Source: Streptomyces violaceoruber (GTDB taxonomy: Bacteria > Actinomycetota > Actinomycetes > Streptomycetales > Streptomycetaceae). Taken from it: DNA of 31,609 nucleotides. Below, one piece after another: positions 15,379-23,021 of the stretch; position 1 is the stretch's first letter, and the number at the start of each line of letters is the position of its first letter. The DNA lies in contig JODI01000092.1 in NCBI GenBank assembly GCA_000720805.1, positions 1 to 31,609 on the forward strand, in the 5' to 3' direction. A model generated the notes under the pieces. The model worked only from the letters and a program-made list of their open reading frames with translations. It searched no databases and was not told the DNA's origin. Made by a program: the position numbers and the translations under genes.

Positions 15379-15406
15379 AGGGCACCACCCGATCGGGTGG
15401 TGCCCT
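15379..15406 (+). terminator. Palindromic terminator after lipoprotein gene
   Basis: AGGGCACCACCC is followed directly by its reverse complement around a central GATC, making a 28-bp perfect palindrome ten bases after the stop codon. It is symmetric and could stop transcription from either side. Confidence 0.75.
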
Positions 15407-15434
15407 CGGCGGGCAGAGGCGGGAGGCCTCCCGC

Positions 15435-15512
15435 AGTCATGGCGTTGATGCTGTGTGGCTGGCCGGATGGGACGACAAACGCTGGGCGCAAGCCCTGATG
15501 GACGAACTGTGA
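15435..15512 (+). pseudogene. Possible 3' remnant of a gene upstream of the XRE regulator
   Basis: A short frame reading SHGVDAVWLAGWDDKRWAQA and ending MDEL-stop has protein-like composition, and its TGA overlaps the GTG start of the XRE gene (GTGA). This coupling is the layout of a toxin gene before an HTH antitoxin, but the visible peptide is only about 26 codons, no family is recognisable, and the frame begins right after a terminator. It is either a truncated toxin end or chance. Confidence 0.28.
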
Positions 15513-15997
15513 CGGAGACCAGGCGAACCAGCCTCGCCGAGGCCCGCCGAGCCCGGGCCGTGACTCCCGAGACCGAAGAGGAGTACGTGGCAGCACAGCT
15601 GCGCTACGCACTCGGGGAGGCGGTCCGTCGGCAGCGCCTGGACCTGGGGCCGTCGCAGCAGGAGCTCGGACGCCGCGCGGGAACGACCCAGTCGGCCGTG
15701 GCACGTTTCGAGGGCGGCGGCACCGTACCGACGATCCCTCTCCTCGACCGCCTCGCCAGGGCCCTCGGGCTTGAACTGAAGGTGGAGCCGGCTCCTCAGA
15801 CAAAGCGCCTGACCCCAGCCGTGACCGGGAGACGCTTCACCCTCGGTCACGGCCCACGAGCCGCGGCGGCTCCGTGCCGGTACGGGCGTCCTGGCCGGCG
15901 CCCTCTCCCGCACGAGTCCCTCGGGAGGAAAGCCCTCGCCCTCCAGGCCGCCCGCCGCCCCCGCGCGGCCGGATCCGCTGCCACGAAGCACGCCTGA
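15509..15997 (+). CDS. XRE-family helix-turn-helix regulator (antitoxin-like)
   Basis: The product is 162 aa from GTG 15509. Residues about 24-90 are a Cro/C1-type HTH (LGEAVRRQRLDLGPSQQELG, then RRAGTTQSAVARFEGGG, then IPLLDRLARALGLEL). Proteins of this type, with the ELKVEPA ending, usually stop near residue 100 and act as antitoxins that bind their own promoter. Here the frame continues for about 60 residues of Arg/Pro/Ala-rich sequence that looks like non-coding GC-rich DNA, suggesting loss of the native stop. No intact toxin partner is present upstream or downstream. It lies just before typA on the same strand. Confidence 0.68.
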   Translation: MTETRRTSLAEARRARAVTPETEEEYVAAQLRYALGEAVRRQRLDLGPSQQELGRRAGTTQSAVARFEGGGTVPTIPLLDRLARALGLELKVEPAPQTKRLTPAVTGRRFTLGHGPRAAAAPCRYGRPGRRPLPHESLGRKALALQAARRPRAAGSAATKHA

Positions 15998-16152
15998 GCT
16001 GGGCCTTCCTGCCCCCGTCACGGCCCGGCACACCTCAGCGGCCGCGGCCCCGTACCATGGGGTGAGGCCGTGGCATGTTCAGCCCGGCAGGGTCCGCGTA
16101 TCACTGACGTACGCGCAGGCCCCTTCCTCACACTCCGGGAGTACGCCGCAAT

Positions 16153-18060
16153 ATGGCCACGCGCCACGACATCCGCAACGTCGCCATCGTCGCCCACGTC
16201 GACCACGGCAAGACGACACTCGTCGACGCCATGCTGAAGCAGGCCGGTGCCTTCGCCGCGCACGCCGCCGAATCGCTCGACGACCGCATGATGGACTCGA
16301 ACGACTTGGAGCGTGAGAAGGGCATCACGATCCTGGCCAAGAACACGGCCGTCAAGTACCACCCCAAGGATGGCAGCGATGTCATCACCATCAACATCAT
16401 CGACACCCCCGGCCACGCCGACTTCGGTGGCGAGGTCGAGCGCGGTCTGTCGATGGTGGACGCGGTGGTGCTCCTCGTCGACGCCTCCGAGGGCCCGCTG
16501 CCGCAGACCCGGTTCGTGCTGCGCAAGGCGCTGCAGGCCCGCCTGCCCGTCATCCTGTGCATCAACAAGACGGACCGCCCCGACTCGCGCATCGACGAGG
16601 TCGTCAACGAGGCCTACGACCTCTTCCTCGACCTCGACGCCGACGAGGAGCAGATCGAGTTCCCCATCGTCTACGCCTGTGCGCGTGACGGTGTCGCCTC
16701 GCTGACCAAGCCGGAGGACGGCACCGTCCCGGCCGACAGCGACAGCCTGGAGCCGTTCTTCACCACGATCCTGTCCCACGTCCCGGCCCCCGAGTACGAC
16801 GAGGCGGCTCCGCTCCAGGCGCACGTCACCAACCTGGACGCCGACAACTTCCTCGGCCGTATCGCGCTGCTCCGCGTCGAGCAGGGCGAGCTGCGCAAGG
16901 GCCAGACCGTCACGTGGATCAAGCGTGACGGCACCATGTCCAACGTCCGCATCACCGAACTGCTGATGACCGAGGCGCTCACCCGCAAGCCCGCCGAGAA
17001 GGCCGGCCCCGGTGACATCTGTGCCGTCGCCGGTATCCCGGACATCATGATCGGCGAGACCCTCGCCGACCCCGAGAACCCCATCCCGCTCCCGCTGATC
17101 ACGGTCGACGAGCCCGCGATCTCCATGACCATCGGCACCAACACCTCGCCGCTGGTCGGCCGGGGCGGCACCGGCAAGGGCGCGGAGAACAAGGCAGCGG
17201 TCAAGGACCGCAAGGTCACGGCCCGTCAGGTCAAGGACCGCCTGGACCGCGAGCTGGTCGGCAACGTCTCGCTGCGGGTGCTGGACACCGAGCGTCCCGA
17301 CGCCTGGGAGGTGCAGGGCCGCGGTGAGCTGGCGCTGGCCATCCTGGTCGAGCAGATGCGCCGTGAGGGCTTCGAGCTGACCATCGGCAAGCCGCAGGTC
17401 GTCACCAAGCTCGTCGACGGCAAGGTCTACGAGCCGGTCGAGCGCATGACGATCGACGTACCCGAGGAGCACATGGGCGCGGTCACGCAGCTCATGGGTG
17501 TCCGCAAGGGCCGGATGGACAACATGTCCAACCACGGCTCGGGCTGGGTCCGGATGGAGTTCGTCGTCCCCTCCCGCGGCCTCATCGGGTTCCGGACCGA
17601 GTTCCTGACCGGTACGCGCGGCACGGGTATCGCCCACTCCATCCACGAGGGCCACGAGCCGTGGTTCGGCACGCTGACGACCCGTAACAACGGCTCGCTG
17701 GTCGCCGACCGCGCCGGTGCCGTCACCGCCTTCGCGATGACGAACCTCCAGGAGCGCGGTGTGCTGTTCACCGACCCCGGCACCGAGGTGTACGAGGGCA
17801 TGATCGTCGGCGAGAACTCCCGCTCCGACGACATGGACGTGAACATCACCAAGGAGAAGAAGCTCACCAACATGCGGTCGTCCTCGGCCGACTCGTTCGA
17901 GGCGATCGTCCCGCCGCGCAAGCTCTCCCTGGAGCAGTCCCTGGAGTTCTGCCGCGACGACGAGTGCGTCGAGGTGACCCCGGAGGCGGTCCGTATCCGC
18001 AAGGTGAACCTGGACGCCCGCGAGCGCGCCCGCGCGGCGAGCCGCGCCAAGCACGGCTGA
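16153..18060 (+). CDS. typA: Translational GTPase TypA/BipA
   Basis: The product is 635 aa, full length. It is a ribosome-associated GTPase of the EF-G/LepA group, involved in 50S assembly and stress or cold adaptation. The G domain shows AHVDHGKTT (14-22), REKGITI (54-60), DTPGHADFGGEVER (84-97) and NKTD (138-141). Domain II, the EF-G III/V-like domains and the BipA-specific C-terminal domain (RGLIGFRTEFLTGTRGTG, TNLQERGVLF) all follow. A 26-residue actinobacterial-style insert (SPLVGRGGTGKGAENKAAVK) sits in domain II. CGGGAG lies upstream of ATG 16153 with slightly long spacing. A perfect 23-bp terminator follows, so the gene is probably monocistronic. Confidence 0.96.
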   Translation: MATRHDIRNVAIVAHVDHGKTTLVDAMLKQAGAFAAHAAESLDDRMMDSNDLEREKGITILAKNTAVKYHPKDGSDVITINIIDTPGHADFGGEVERGLSMVDAVVLLVDASEGPLPQTRFVLRKALQARLPVILCINKTDRPDSRIDEVVNEAYDLFLDLDADEEQIEFPIVYACARDGVASLTKPEDGTVPADSDSLEPFFTTILSHVPAPEYDEAAPLQAHVTNLDADNFLGRIALLRVEQGELRKGQTVTWIKRDGTMSNVRITELLMTEALTRKPAEKAGPGDICAVAGIPDIMIGETLADPENPIPLPLITVDEPAISMTIGTNTSPLVGRGGTGKGAENKAAVKDRKVTARQVKDRLDRELVGNVSLRVLDTERPDAWEVQGRGELALAILVEQMRREGFELTIGKPQVVTKLVDGKVYEPVERMTIDVPEEHMGAVTQLMGVRKGRMDNMSNHGSGWVRMEFVVPSRGLIGFRTEFLTGTRGTGIAHSIHEGHEPWFGTLTTRNNGSLVADRAGAVTAFAMTNLQERGVLFTDPGTEVYEGMIVGENSRSDDMDVNITKEKKLTNMRSSSADSFEAIVPPRKLSLEQSLEFCRDDECVEVTPEAVRIRKVNLDARERARAASRAKHG

Positions 18061-18077
18061 CGCCCCTCTGGCGAGTC

Positions 18078-18128
18078 CACATGAAAGTGCCGGGCTCCCC
18101 GCACTGGGGAGCCCGGCACTTTCATGTG
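18078..18128. terminator. Very strong 23-bp perfect-stem terminator after typA
   Basis: 18078-18100 and 18106-18128 are perfect inverted copies around the loop GCACT; the arms begin CACATGAAAGTGCCGGGC. With A-rich and T-rich parts on both arms it can serve both typA and the convergent secreted-protein gene, whose stop lies 50 bp to the right. Confidence 0.88.
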
Positions 18129-18177
18129 CGGCGGTGGCTCGGCATCGGGTGGCGATGCCGTGTCACGCGGCGATAGG

Positions 18178-18684
18178 TCAGCTGGTGGTCGTGGTCCTGT
18201 CGGCCGCGGTGACGGTACCGTACGCCTCCGTGATCTTGCAGTTGGAGAAGATGCGCTTCGTCGTCACCAGGAACTTGCGCTTCTTGACGCCAATCTTGTA
18301 ATGCACCGTCGACTTCGGCCCGACCACGATGGTCGTCTTCCGTCCCTTGGTGAAGGAAACACTCTTGTTGACGGTGAACGAGGTCTTGGCGTTGATCTCA
18401 GCCACCACGACGTCCACGCTCGCTCCGACCTCGGCTGAAGCGGAGGTCGAGCGGGTCCCGCTGCTTTCGAAGGACACTTCTTCGCGGACCTCGCTGGCCT
18501 TCCGGTTCTCCACCGTTCCGCTGGCGGCGACGAACCACCAACCGGAAGTCGTCTGAGAGTAGCTGCGGGAGACATGGGGGTCGCACCGTTCGCCCGCGAA
18601 GGCAGGTGCCGCTGCGGTAAGGGCACCGCCCGAAAGGGCAGCGACGGTGACGATAGCTACACTCGCCGCGCGAATCTTCTGCAT
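18178..18684 (-). CDS. Secreted protein of unknown function, beta-rich
   Basis: The product is 168 aa from ATG 18684, with GGAGG nine bases upstream. It has a clear Sec signal peptide (MQKIRAASVAIVTVAALSGG ... AAAPAFA) and probable cleavage after AFA, before GERCDPH. The mature part has two cysteines (C34 and one in FSNCKI) that could form a disulfide. The middle is dominated by alternating Ser/Thr/Val residues (STSASAEVGASVDVVVAEIN, AKTSFTVNKSVSF), a pattern seen in beta-sandwich and aerolysin-like pore-forming proteins. That resemblance is only of texture. I recall similar small secreted proteins in other Streptomyces without a function. It is convergent with typA across a shared terminator. 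Confidence 0.75.
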   Translation of the reverse strand: MQKIRAASVAIVTVAALSGGALTAAAPAFAGERCDPHVSRSYSQTTSGWWFVAASGTVENRKASEVREEVSFESSGTRSTSASAEVGASVDVVVAEINAKTSFTVNKSVSFTKGRKTTIVVGPKSTVHYKIGVKKRKFLVTTKRIFSNCKITEAYGTVTAADRTTTTS

Positions 18685-18964
18685 GGTGAACTTTCCTCCG
18701 TTTGTGTGCCGAGCGCATCAATGAGATCTCGGCCGGCTGGTCAGGCCGTATTGATGTGCATGCGACTTTCGGGATGCCAGGTGGCATGCCGAATGTGACG
18801 CTTCTCGACTGCTTCCTGGGTGGCAGAGCGATCTTCTCCCGTCCGCTGTCCTGCCTGCCTGGGGCGAGCGTCCCGAATATGTCCCGGTCGTCAGCGGGTC
18901 AGGCCGAACCCGGCTTCACGGGTGCGCACGACAAGTGGATCTTGTTCGTTGATGATCACTTGTC

Positions 18965-19725
18965 GTGGGACGTGGTGACCTGACGGATGGCCAGTGCACC
19001 CGGCTTGAGGCGGTGCTGCCGCGGGGTGTCAAGCCGAGTCGTTCGCAGGTATGGACGCGGCGGCAGTTGATAGACGGCATACGGTGGCGGACCCGGACCG
19101 GTGTCCGTGGCGGGACGTGCCGGAACGCTATGGGCCGTGGGGCCGGCTCTACGACCTCTTCCGGCGCTGGCAGAGAGACGGCACCTGGGCGAAAATCCTC
19201 ACGCGGTCCAGGCTGAGGCGGGCGCCAAGGGCCTGATCATCTGGGACGTGAACGTCGACTCCACCGTCTGCCGGGCCCACCAGCACGCCGCCGGGCCGGT
19301 GAAAAGGGGACCTCCAAAAAGGAACCGCCCGGCGGTGTCTCTGTCGAACCGGCTGACCACGGTCTCGGGCGCTCCCGCGGCGGACTGACCAGTAAAATCC
19401 ATCTCGCGTTCGAGCAGGGGCAAAAGCCCCTGTCGGTGGTGACCACGGCCGGGCAACGGGGTGACTCCCCGTAGTTCGAGCAGGTCCTGGAGGCGATCCG
19501 GGTCCCTCGGCTCGCGCTGGGCAGGCCACGCAAGCGGCCGGACCGGGTGCGAGCCGACAAGGCGTACGACTCCCGCAGCAACCGCTTCCACCTGTGCAGA
19601 CGCGGGATCAGGCCACCATTCCGGTGCCTGCGGGCCGGGTCCGCAGTCGGCTCAAGCGCGGCACGCGCGGCGGCCGGCCGCCGAAGTTCGACAAGGACGA
19701 CTACAAGCAACGGCACGCGGTCGAG
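18965..19725 (+). pseudogene. IS5-family transposase, decayed (several frameshifts and a stop)
   Basis: Translated in pieces, the region follows one IS5-family (DDE) transposase: [17 protein letters not shown] and [14 protein letters not shown] in frame one; [20 protein letters not shown] in a second; [20 protein letters not shown] in a third; then EPADHGLGRSRGGLTSKIHL, an in-frame TAG at 19472, and RVRADKAYDSRSNR. The last piece is GGRPPKFDKDDYKQRHAVE. At least four frame changes and one nonsense codon are present, and the C-terminal part that follows HAVE in intact copies is missing. The element's left end probably lies near 18900-18950 (TGCGCACGACAAGTGGATC region). No right inverted repeat was found. 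The 280 bp to the left hold only the upstream region of the secreted-protein gene. Confidence 0.82.
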
Positions 19726-19770
19726 GCCTGCCCGGCGAGGGGAGGCCTTCACGTCGCGGCGCGGCGGAAC

Positions 19771-20511
19771 TTACGGTTTGTGGGTTACCCAGAGCAGTTC
19801 CGCCGGCCAGCGGTGTGCCCAGTCGGGTGGGTCGGTTTCGTTGTAGCCGTTGGGTGTTCCGAGTTCGGGCCGCGGCTCGATGAGGTCGTCGATGATGAGA
19901 CCCGCGCCGCGCAGGACCTTGACCCAGTCGCCGTAGGTGAGCTGATAGCTGGTCGCGCCACGGTCTTCGGCGATGGTGTTCAGCCCGAAGTAGTCCTGCT
20001 GCAGCGTCGTGGTCACGCGGCTGGCGGCTTCGTCGTAGCAAGCTTCGAACCATGGGCTGGCGACGTTGAACACCAAGCGCCCGCCTCGGCTCAAGACGCG
20101 TGCGGCCTGCGGGACGGCCAGGTACGGGGGCGCCCAGCTGAGCCCACCGAAGTCGCAGAACACCAGGTCGAAGCTGTCGGCGGCGAAGGGGAGTTGTTCG
20201 GCGGCGCCTTGCACTAGCGGATAGCGGGCTGCTCCCATCGCGCGGGCCGCTGCGGCGAGTTGGGCTTCGGACAGGTCGAGCCCGACCACGGTGGCGCCCT
20301 CGGCGGCGAGCGCTCTGGACCACTGGCCGGCGCCGCAGCCGAGTTCGAGGACGCGCTTGCCGGTGACGTCGCCCAGGGCGTGCAGGTGCGCGTCGGGGAT
20401 GGAGTACATGCCCCACAGCCGGGGTGCGGCGCCGATTTGCGGGTCGTGCTCGTGCTGGTAGGCGCTGCTGATCTGGTTCCAGAGCCGCCGGTTGGCGGGG
20501 ATGCTGTCCAC
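19771..20511 (-). CDS. Class I SAM-dependent methyltransferase
   Basis: The product is 246 aa from GTG 20511 (MDSIPANRRLWNQISSAYQ), with CTGGAG upstream; a TTG at 20547 is the alternative. Motif I is RVLELGCGAGQWSRAL, motif II is VVGLDLSEAQL, then EQLPFAADSFDLVFCDFGGL and AARVLSRGGRLVFNVASPW. This is the UbiE/Methyltransf_11 pattern, acting on a small molecule. The acceptor cannot be inferred. It lies between two decayed mobile elements, pointing towards the IS5 remnant, whose missing 3' end is where this gene ends. It is probably cargo or an accessory gene acquired with the surrounding insertions. The gene itself appears intact. Confidence 0.8.
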   Translation of the reverse strand: MDSIPANRRLWNQISSAYQHEHDPQIGAAPRLWGMYSIPDAHLHALGDVTGKRVLELGCGAGQWSRALAAEGATVVGLDLSEAQLAAAARAMGAARYPLVQGAAEQLPFAADSFDLVFCDFGGLSWAPPYLAVPQAARVLSRGGRLVFNVASPWFEACYDEAASRVTTTLQQDYFGLNTIAEDRGATSYQLTYGDWVKVLRGAGLIIDDLIEPRPELGTPNGYNETDPPDWAHRWPAELLWVTHKP

Positions 20512-20579
20512 GTGCCGACTCCAGCACTGCTGGCGGGGGGCGGTCAACGCGATTAGGTGTTCTGTCCCGGGAGGTTGTG

Positions 20580-20702
20580 GACGGTGACAGGGGTCACGGC
20601 TGACCGATCTTGAAATGGGTGAGGGCCTTCTGGCCTGGTGTGGATTGCGACATCTGCACCAGCAACAGAAAGGCCCTCGTGCCTGTCTCCTGGCGTAGTT
20701 GA
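20580..20702 (+). mobile_element. Probable end of a lost insertion sequence
   Basis: The stretch carries a long hairpin: GAGGGCCTTCTG (20621-20632) pairs with CAGAAAGGCCCTC (20666-20678) with one bulge, followed by CTCGTGCCTGTCTCCTGG, which resembles the untranslated leader and first codons of a transposase as I remember such elements. It breaks off at TAG near 20697 and passes straight into an AfsR-like reading frame. No matching opposite end is seen, so this is a fragment at most. The family assignment is not possible by eye. Confidence 0.35.
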
Positions 20703-21239
20703 CCCGCGCCCCCCTCCTTCAGGAGCACGCGCCCGGTCGCTATACGTTCCACGACCTGTTGCGGGCCTATGCCGCCGAATGCCTCCACGAGCACGGCCAC
20801 GAGCATGAACGGCTGGCTGTCCTGGCGCGGCTGCACCATTGGGACCTCGGAAGCGTCGACGCCGCCGTTCGGACCAATCTTCCCGAGGCGTAGCGGTTGG
20901 GCAGACTCGCCGAGGCACGTGCGCACGCGCGCGGATGGCGGCGGGAAACGGTGAATATGGCCTCTTCGACGCCAGGGCTCGCATCCTGCTGGCGGAGACC
21001 GTCCTTGCTCAGGGCCGCAGCGACGATGCCGAACGGCGGACCCGGCAGGCTCTTGAGTTGTGTTCCACAGCCGGATGTCCCGTGGGCACGGCTGACGCCC
21101 TGCTCTTGCTCGGGCACGCACTGAGGACGGCGGGCGACGAGGAGGGATGCGCGTGCAGTTGGAGGGCGCGCTGGATGTGTACGAGTCTCTCGGAGCCGGC
21201 CGCGCGTCCGCGGCCCGTTCCCTGCTCCGACGCGGCTGA
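20703..21239 (+). pseudogene. AfsR/SARP-type regulator, C-terminal remnant
   Basis: The first piece, LLQEHAPGRYTFHDLLRAYA (to about 20893, TAG stop), matches the segment after the NB-ARC ATPase in AfsR-like regulators. After a deletion, LFDARARILLAETVLAQGRS, DAERRTRQALELCSTAGCP and ADALLLLGHALRTAGD follow as TPR repeats in another frame, ending in LEGALDVYESLGAGRASAAR and a TGA at 21237-21239 after a further frame change. The N-terminal DNA-binding and ATPase domains are missing. Intact proteins of this class regulate antibiotic clusters and are 600-1100 aa. This copy cannot function. Confidence 0.65.
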
Positions 21240-21372
21240 CGAGACCGGTTCGGACGGCGTGGCTGTTCGGCTACCGCCGCCTGACCGTCCGGTACGAGCG
21301 AAAGGTCCGCACCTTCTCGCCTCGCCCGGCCTTGCCGGCGTCCTGACCTCCTACAAGGAGCTGGCAAGACCG
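21240..21372 (+). pseudogene. Transposase C-terminal remnant
   Basis: RTAWLFGYRRLTVRYERKV in one frame, continuing after a one-base shift with GLAGVLTSYKELAR, resembles the common end of IS5-type DDE transposases (GYRRLTVRYERKGSHFLAFL ... K-K-L). Only about 40 codons remain. It starts directly after the AfsR-like remnant, so the two were probably joined by deletion. The remaining 70 bp up to the MerR gene show nothing. Confidence 0.5.
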
Positions 21373-21442
21373 GGAGCAGGCAGCCGGGAACGCGGTGGTT
21401 CCAGGCTGCCCGTTCGTGATCACCGGTCCGGGGGTGCGATGG

Positions 21443-22264
21443 TCAGGCCCGGGTCACCGGTGCCTGTAGTTCCGTCACCCAGTTGTCGCGGTTCTCTGGG
21501 CACTCCAGGTTGATCTCACGGGGGTATCCGGTCGACTGGTAGCCGTTGGCGTCGATCCAGCGAGCCAGGGTCTGGGTCGTGGGGAGCACGCTGTCCATGG
21601 ACCCGCGGTGCACGATGGTCGCTGCCAGGTCAAGGGGTGGCAGGTCGAGGATCCGGAAGGAGTCGTCCTGAAGCGGGGCGGAAACCTGGACGGCGGCGTG
21701 GACTTTGATCTTGCCGTTGTTCTCCGGATCGTCCTCGTAAGAGGCGACACCAGGTCCCGTGGGCGTGATGCCCGCCACCTCCAGGCGCCGGAACAGTTCG
21801 TCGTAGAGCGGTCCGATGACGGGGCCGATGTCCTCGGGCTCGAAACTTGCGGCGATCGCGGTCAGCTCCGCCACCCGCACGGCCGGGACGCTCTTGATTA
21901 CGACATCGTTCTTGGGCATGTGCCCCTCGCTCTCGATCGCTCGGAGCCTCGCCTCGACCTGGACCAGCCGTGCCGCTGCCGCCGCCATCGCCGCCTCCAG
22001 CTCGGCCCGCCGCAGCCGCAGCATGGCGCGCAGTTCCCCAGTGGTGACTTTCTCGTCGAGGATCTCCTGGACCTGTTGGAGAGTGAGGCCGAGGTCCTTG
22101 AGCGCTATGACGCGGTTGAGGCGCGCCAACTGTGCGGCGGTGTAGTAGCGGTAGCCGGTGGTGGGGTCGACATGGGTCGGGCGCAGCAGTCCGGTAGCGT
22201 CGTAGTGACGCAGCATGCGGACCGAGACGCGGCCGTGCCGGGCGAAGTCTCCGATGGTAAACAT
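21443..22264 (-). CDS. MerR-family regulator with GyrI-like effector domain
   Basis: The product is 273 aa from ATG 22264 (MFTIGDFARHGRVSVRMLRH). Residues 1-70 form the MerR winged HTH, including YDATGLLRP and GYRYYTAAQLARLNRV, followed by a dimerisation helix (LRAMLRLRRAELEAAMAAAA). From about residue 120 to the end lies a GyrI-like/BacA effector-binding domain (VIKSVPAVRVAELTAI, PLYDELFRRLEVAG, TLARWIDANGYQ, NWVTELQAPV). This architecture is that of BmrR/BltR-type multidrug or small-molecule sensors that untwist a promoter with a long spacer. Such a promoter overlaps its own start region, so autoregulation is likely. No efflux pump gene is adjacent. Confidence 0.88.
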   Translation of the reverse strand: MFTIGDFARHGRVSVRMLRHYDATGLLRPTHVDPTTGYRYYTAAQLARLNRVIALKDLGLTLQQVQEILDEKVTTGELRAMLRLRRAELEAAMAAAAARLVQVEARLRAIESEGHMPKNDVVIKSVPAVRVAELTAIAASFEPEDIGPVIGPLYDELFRRLEVAGITPTGPGVASYEDDPENNGKIKVHAAVQVSAPLQDDSFRILDLPPLDLAATIVHRGSMDSVLPTTQTLARWIDANGYQSTGYPREINLECPENRDNWVTELQAPVTRA

Positions 22265-22274
22265 GATGTCTCCG

Positions 22275-22305
22275 AGTTGACTGCCTGACACGGTGTGAGG
22301 GTCAA
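22275..22305 (-). promoter_or_regulatory. MerR-type promoter with 19-bp spacer and dyad operator
   Basis: On the minus strand, TTGACC (22305-22300) is followed by a 19-bp spacer and a weak -10 TCAACT (22280-22275), 10 bp before the merR-like ATG. The spacer holds an 8-1-8 dyad CCTCACAC/GTGTCAGG with one mismatch. A dyad in an over-long 19-bp spacer is the hallmark of MerR-controlled promoters. Confidence 0.6.
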
Positions 22306-23021
22306 GAAGCTACGTGGCAGCCGACGACCGGCGTCAACGCGGAGGCATCATCGGTCCGTCACCCCAAGCCTCCGTCAAAGCGAAGCACTCCGTGAGGCGT
22401 CCTCTTGGTCTTGTTGGGGGTGTTTTGCGGGTAGGGAAAACCCTTCGTCCTCAGCGGGAAGCCGCGCGCGGCGCCTGAGCGCACTACCCTGCCCCAGCAG
22501 GAGGCGATTCGGCCGCGTGGCACCCAAGTGTGCGTCGGCTGCGCCCCTGAACATGGTCGCGGCCGATCCTGTGCCCATACGGTTGCGACGCCGTGCGGTG
22601 CGCCCGGCAGAGCGGTGAGCGCTCGTGCGCCGACGTCGGCAAGGGTGCCGACGGCGCTTGCGTGACGACACGGTAATCCGCAACTGGTTTTCCCTCGCCT
22701 GCGTCCGGAATACGGACAGTGATCACCGGCAGATGTGTAACAAGTCCGTTTCGCAGGGATCTTTCGGCAAACCGTTTGTCCGGATTTTGGAAGAAGTAGG
22801 CCTCAGGTGTGATCGAACCGAGACCTTAGTGGTGTGGTTCGGCCATGGTGCATGGCAGATAGTTAGGCGCGTAGAGCTCGGACCAACGGGTCACGCCAGT
22901 CGGCGCGGACTCACGAGCGCGGGGGCACCTGAACATCTCCGACACCGGCGACGGGCGGTGGTCGGTTGTATGTCGCGTGCTCTGCTTTGCGGTGAACCAA
23001 TGGACTCATGAGGAGGAACCC
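22306..23021. other. Gene-free leader upstream of the peptide importer operon
   Basis: About 715 bp without a credible gene. The short frames here lack a ribosome site and any recognisable product. The part from about 22680 to 22900 is clearly less GC-rich than the rest and holds two GTCCGGA(A/T)T copies near 22703 and 22778, a small GTCCG/CGGAC hairpin near 22703-22716, and an A/T-rich TTTTGGAAGAAGTAGG stretch. A promoter and possibly a structured leader for the operon are expected here. No exact sites could be assigned. Confidence 0.4.

Noticed and set aside
16018..18054. 678-codon minus-strand frame opposite typA
   Set aside because: Antisense to a universally conserved GTPase; no domains and no ribosome site.
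22625..23011. 128-codon plus-strand frame before the importer
   Set aside because: No ribosome site, Arg-rich mixed composition, and it ends in the leader just before the real start; probably untranslated.
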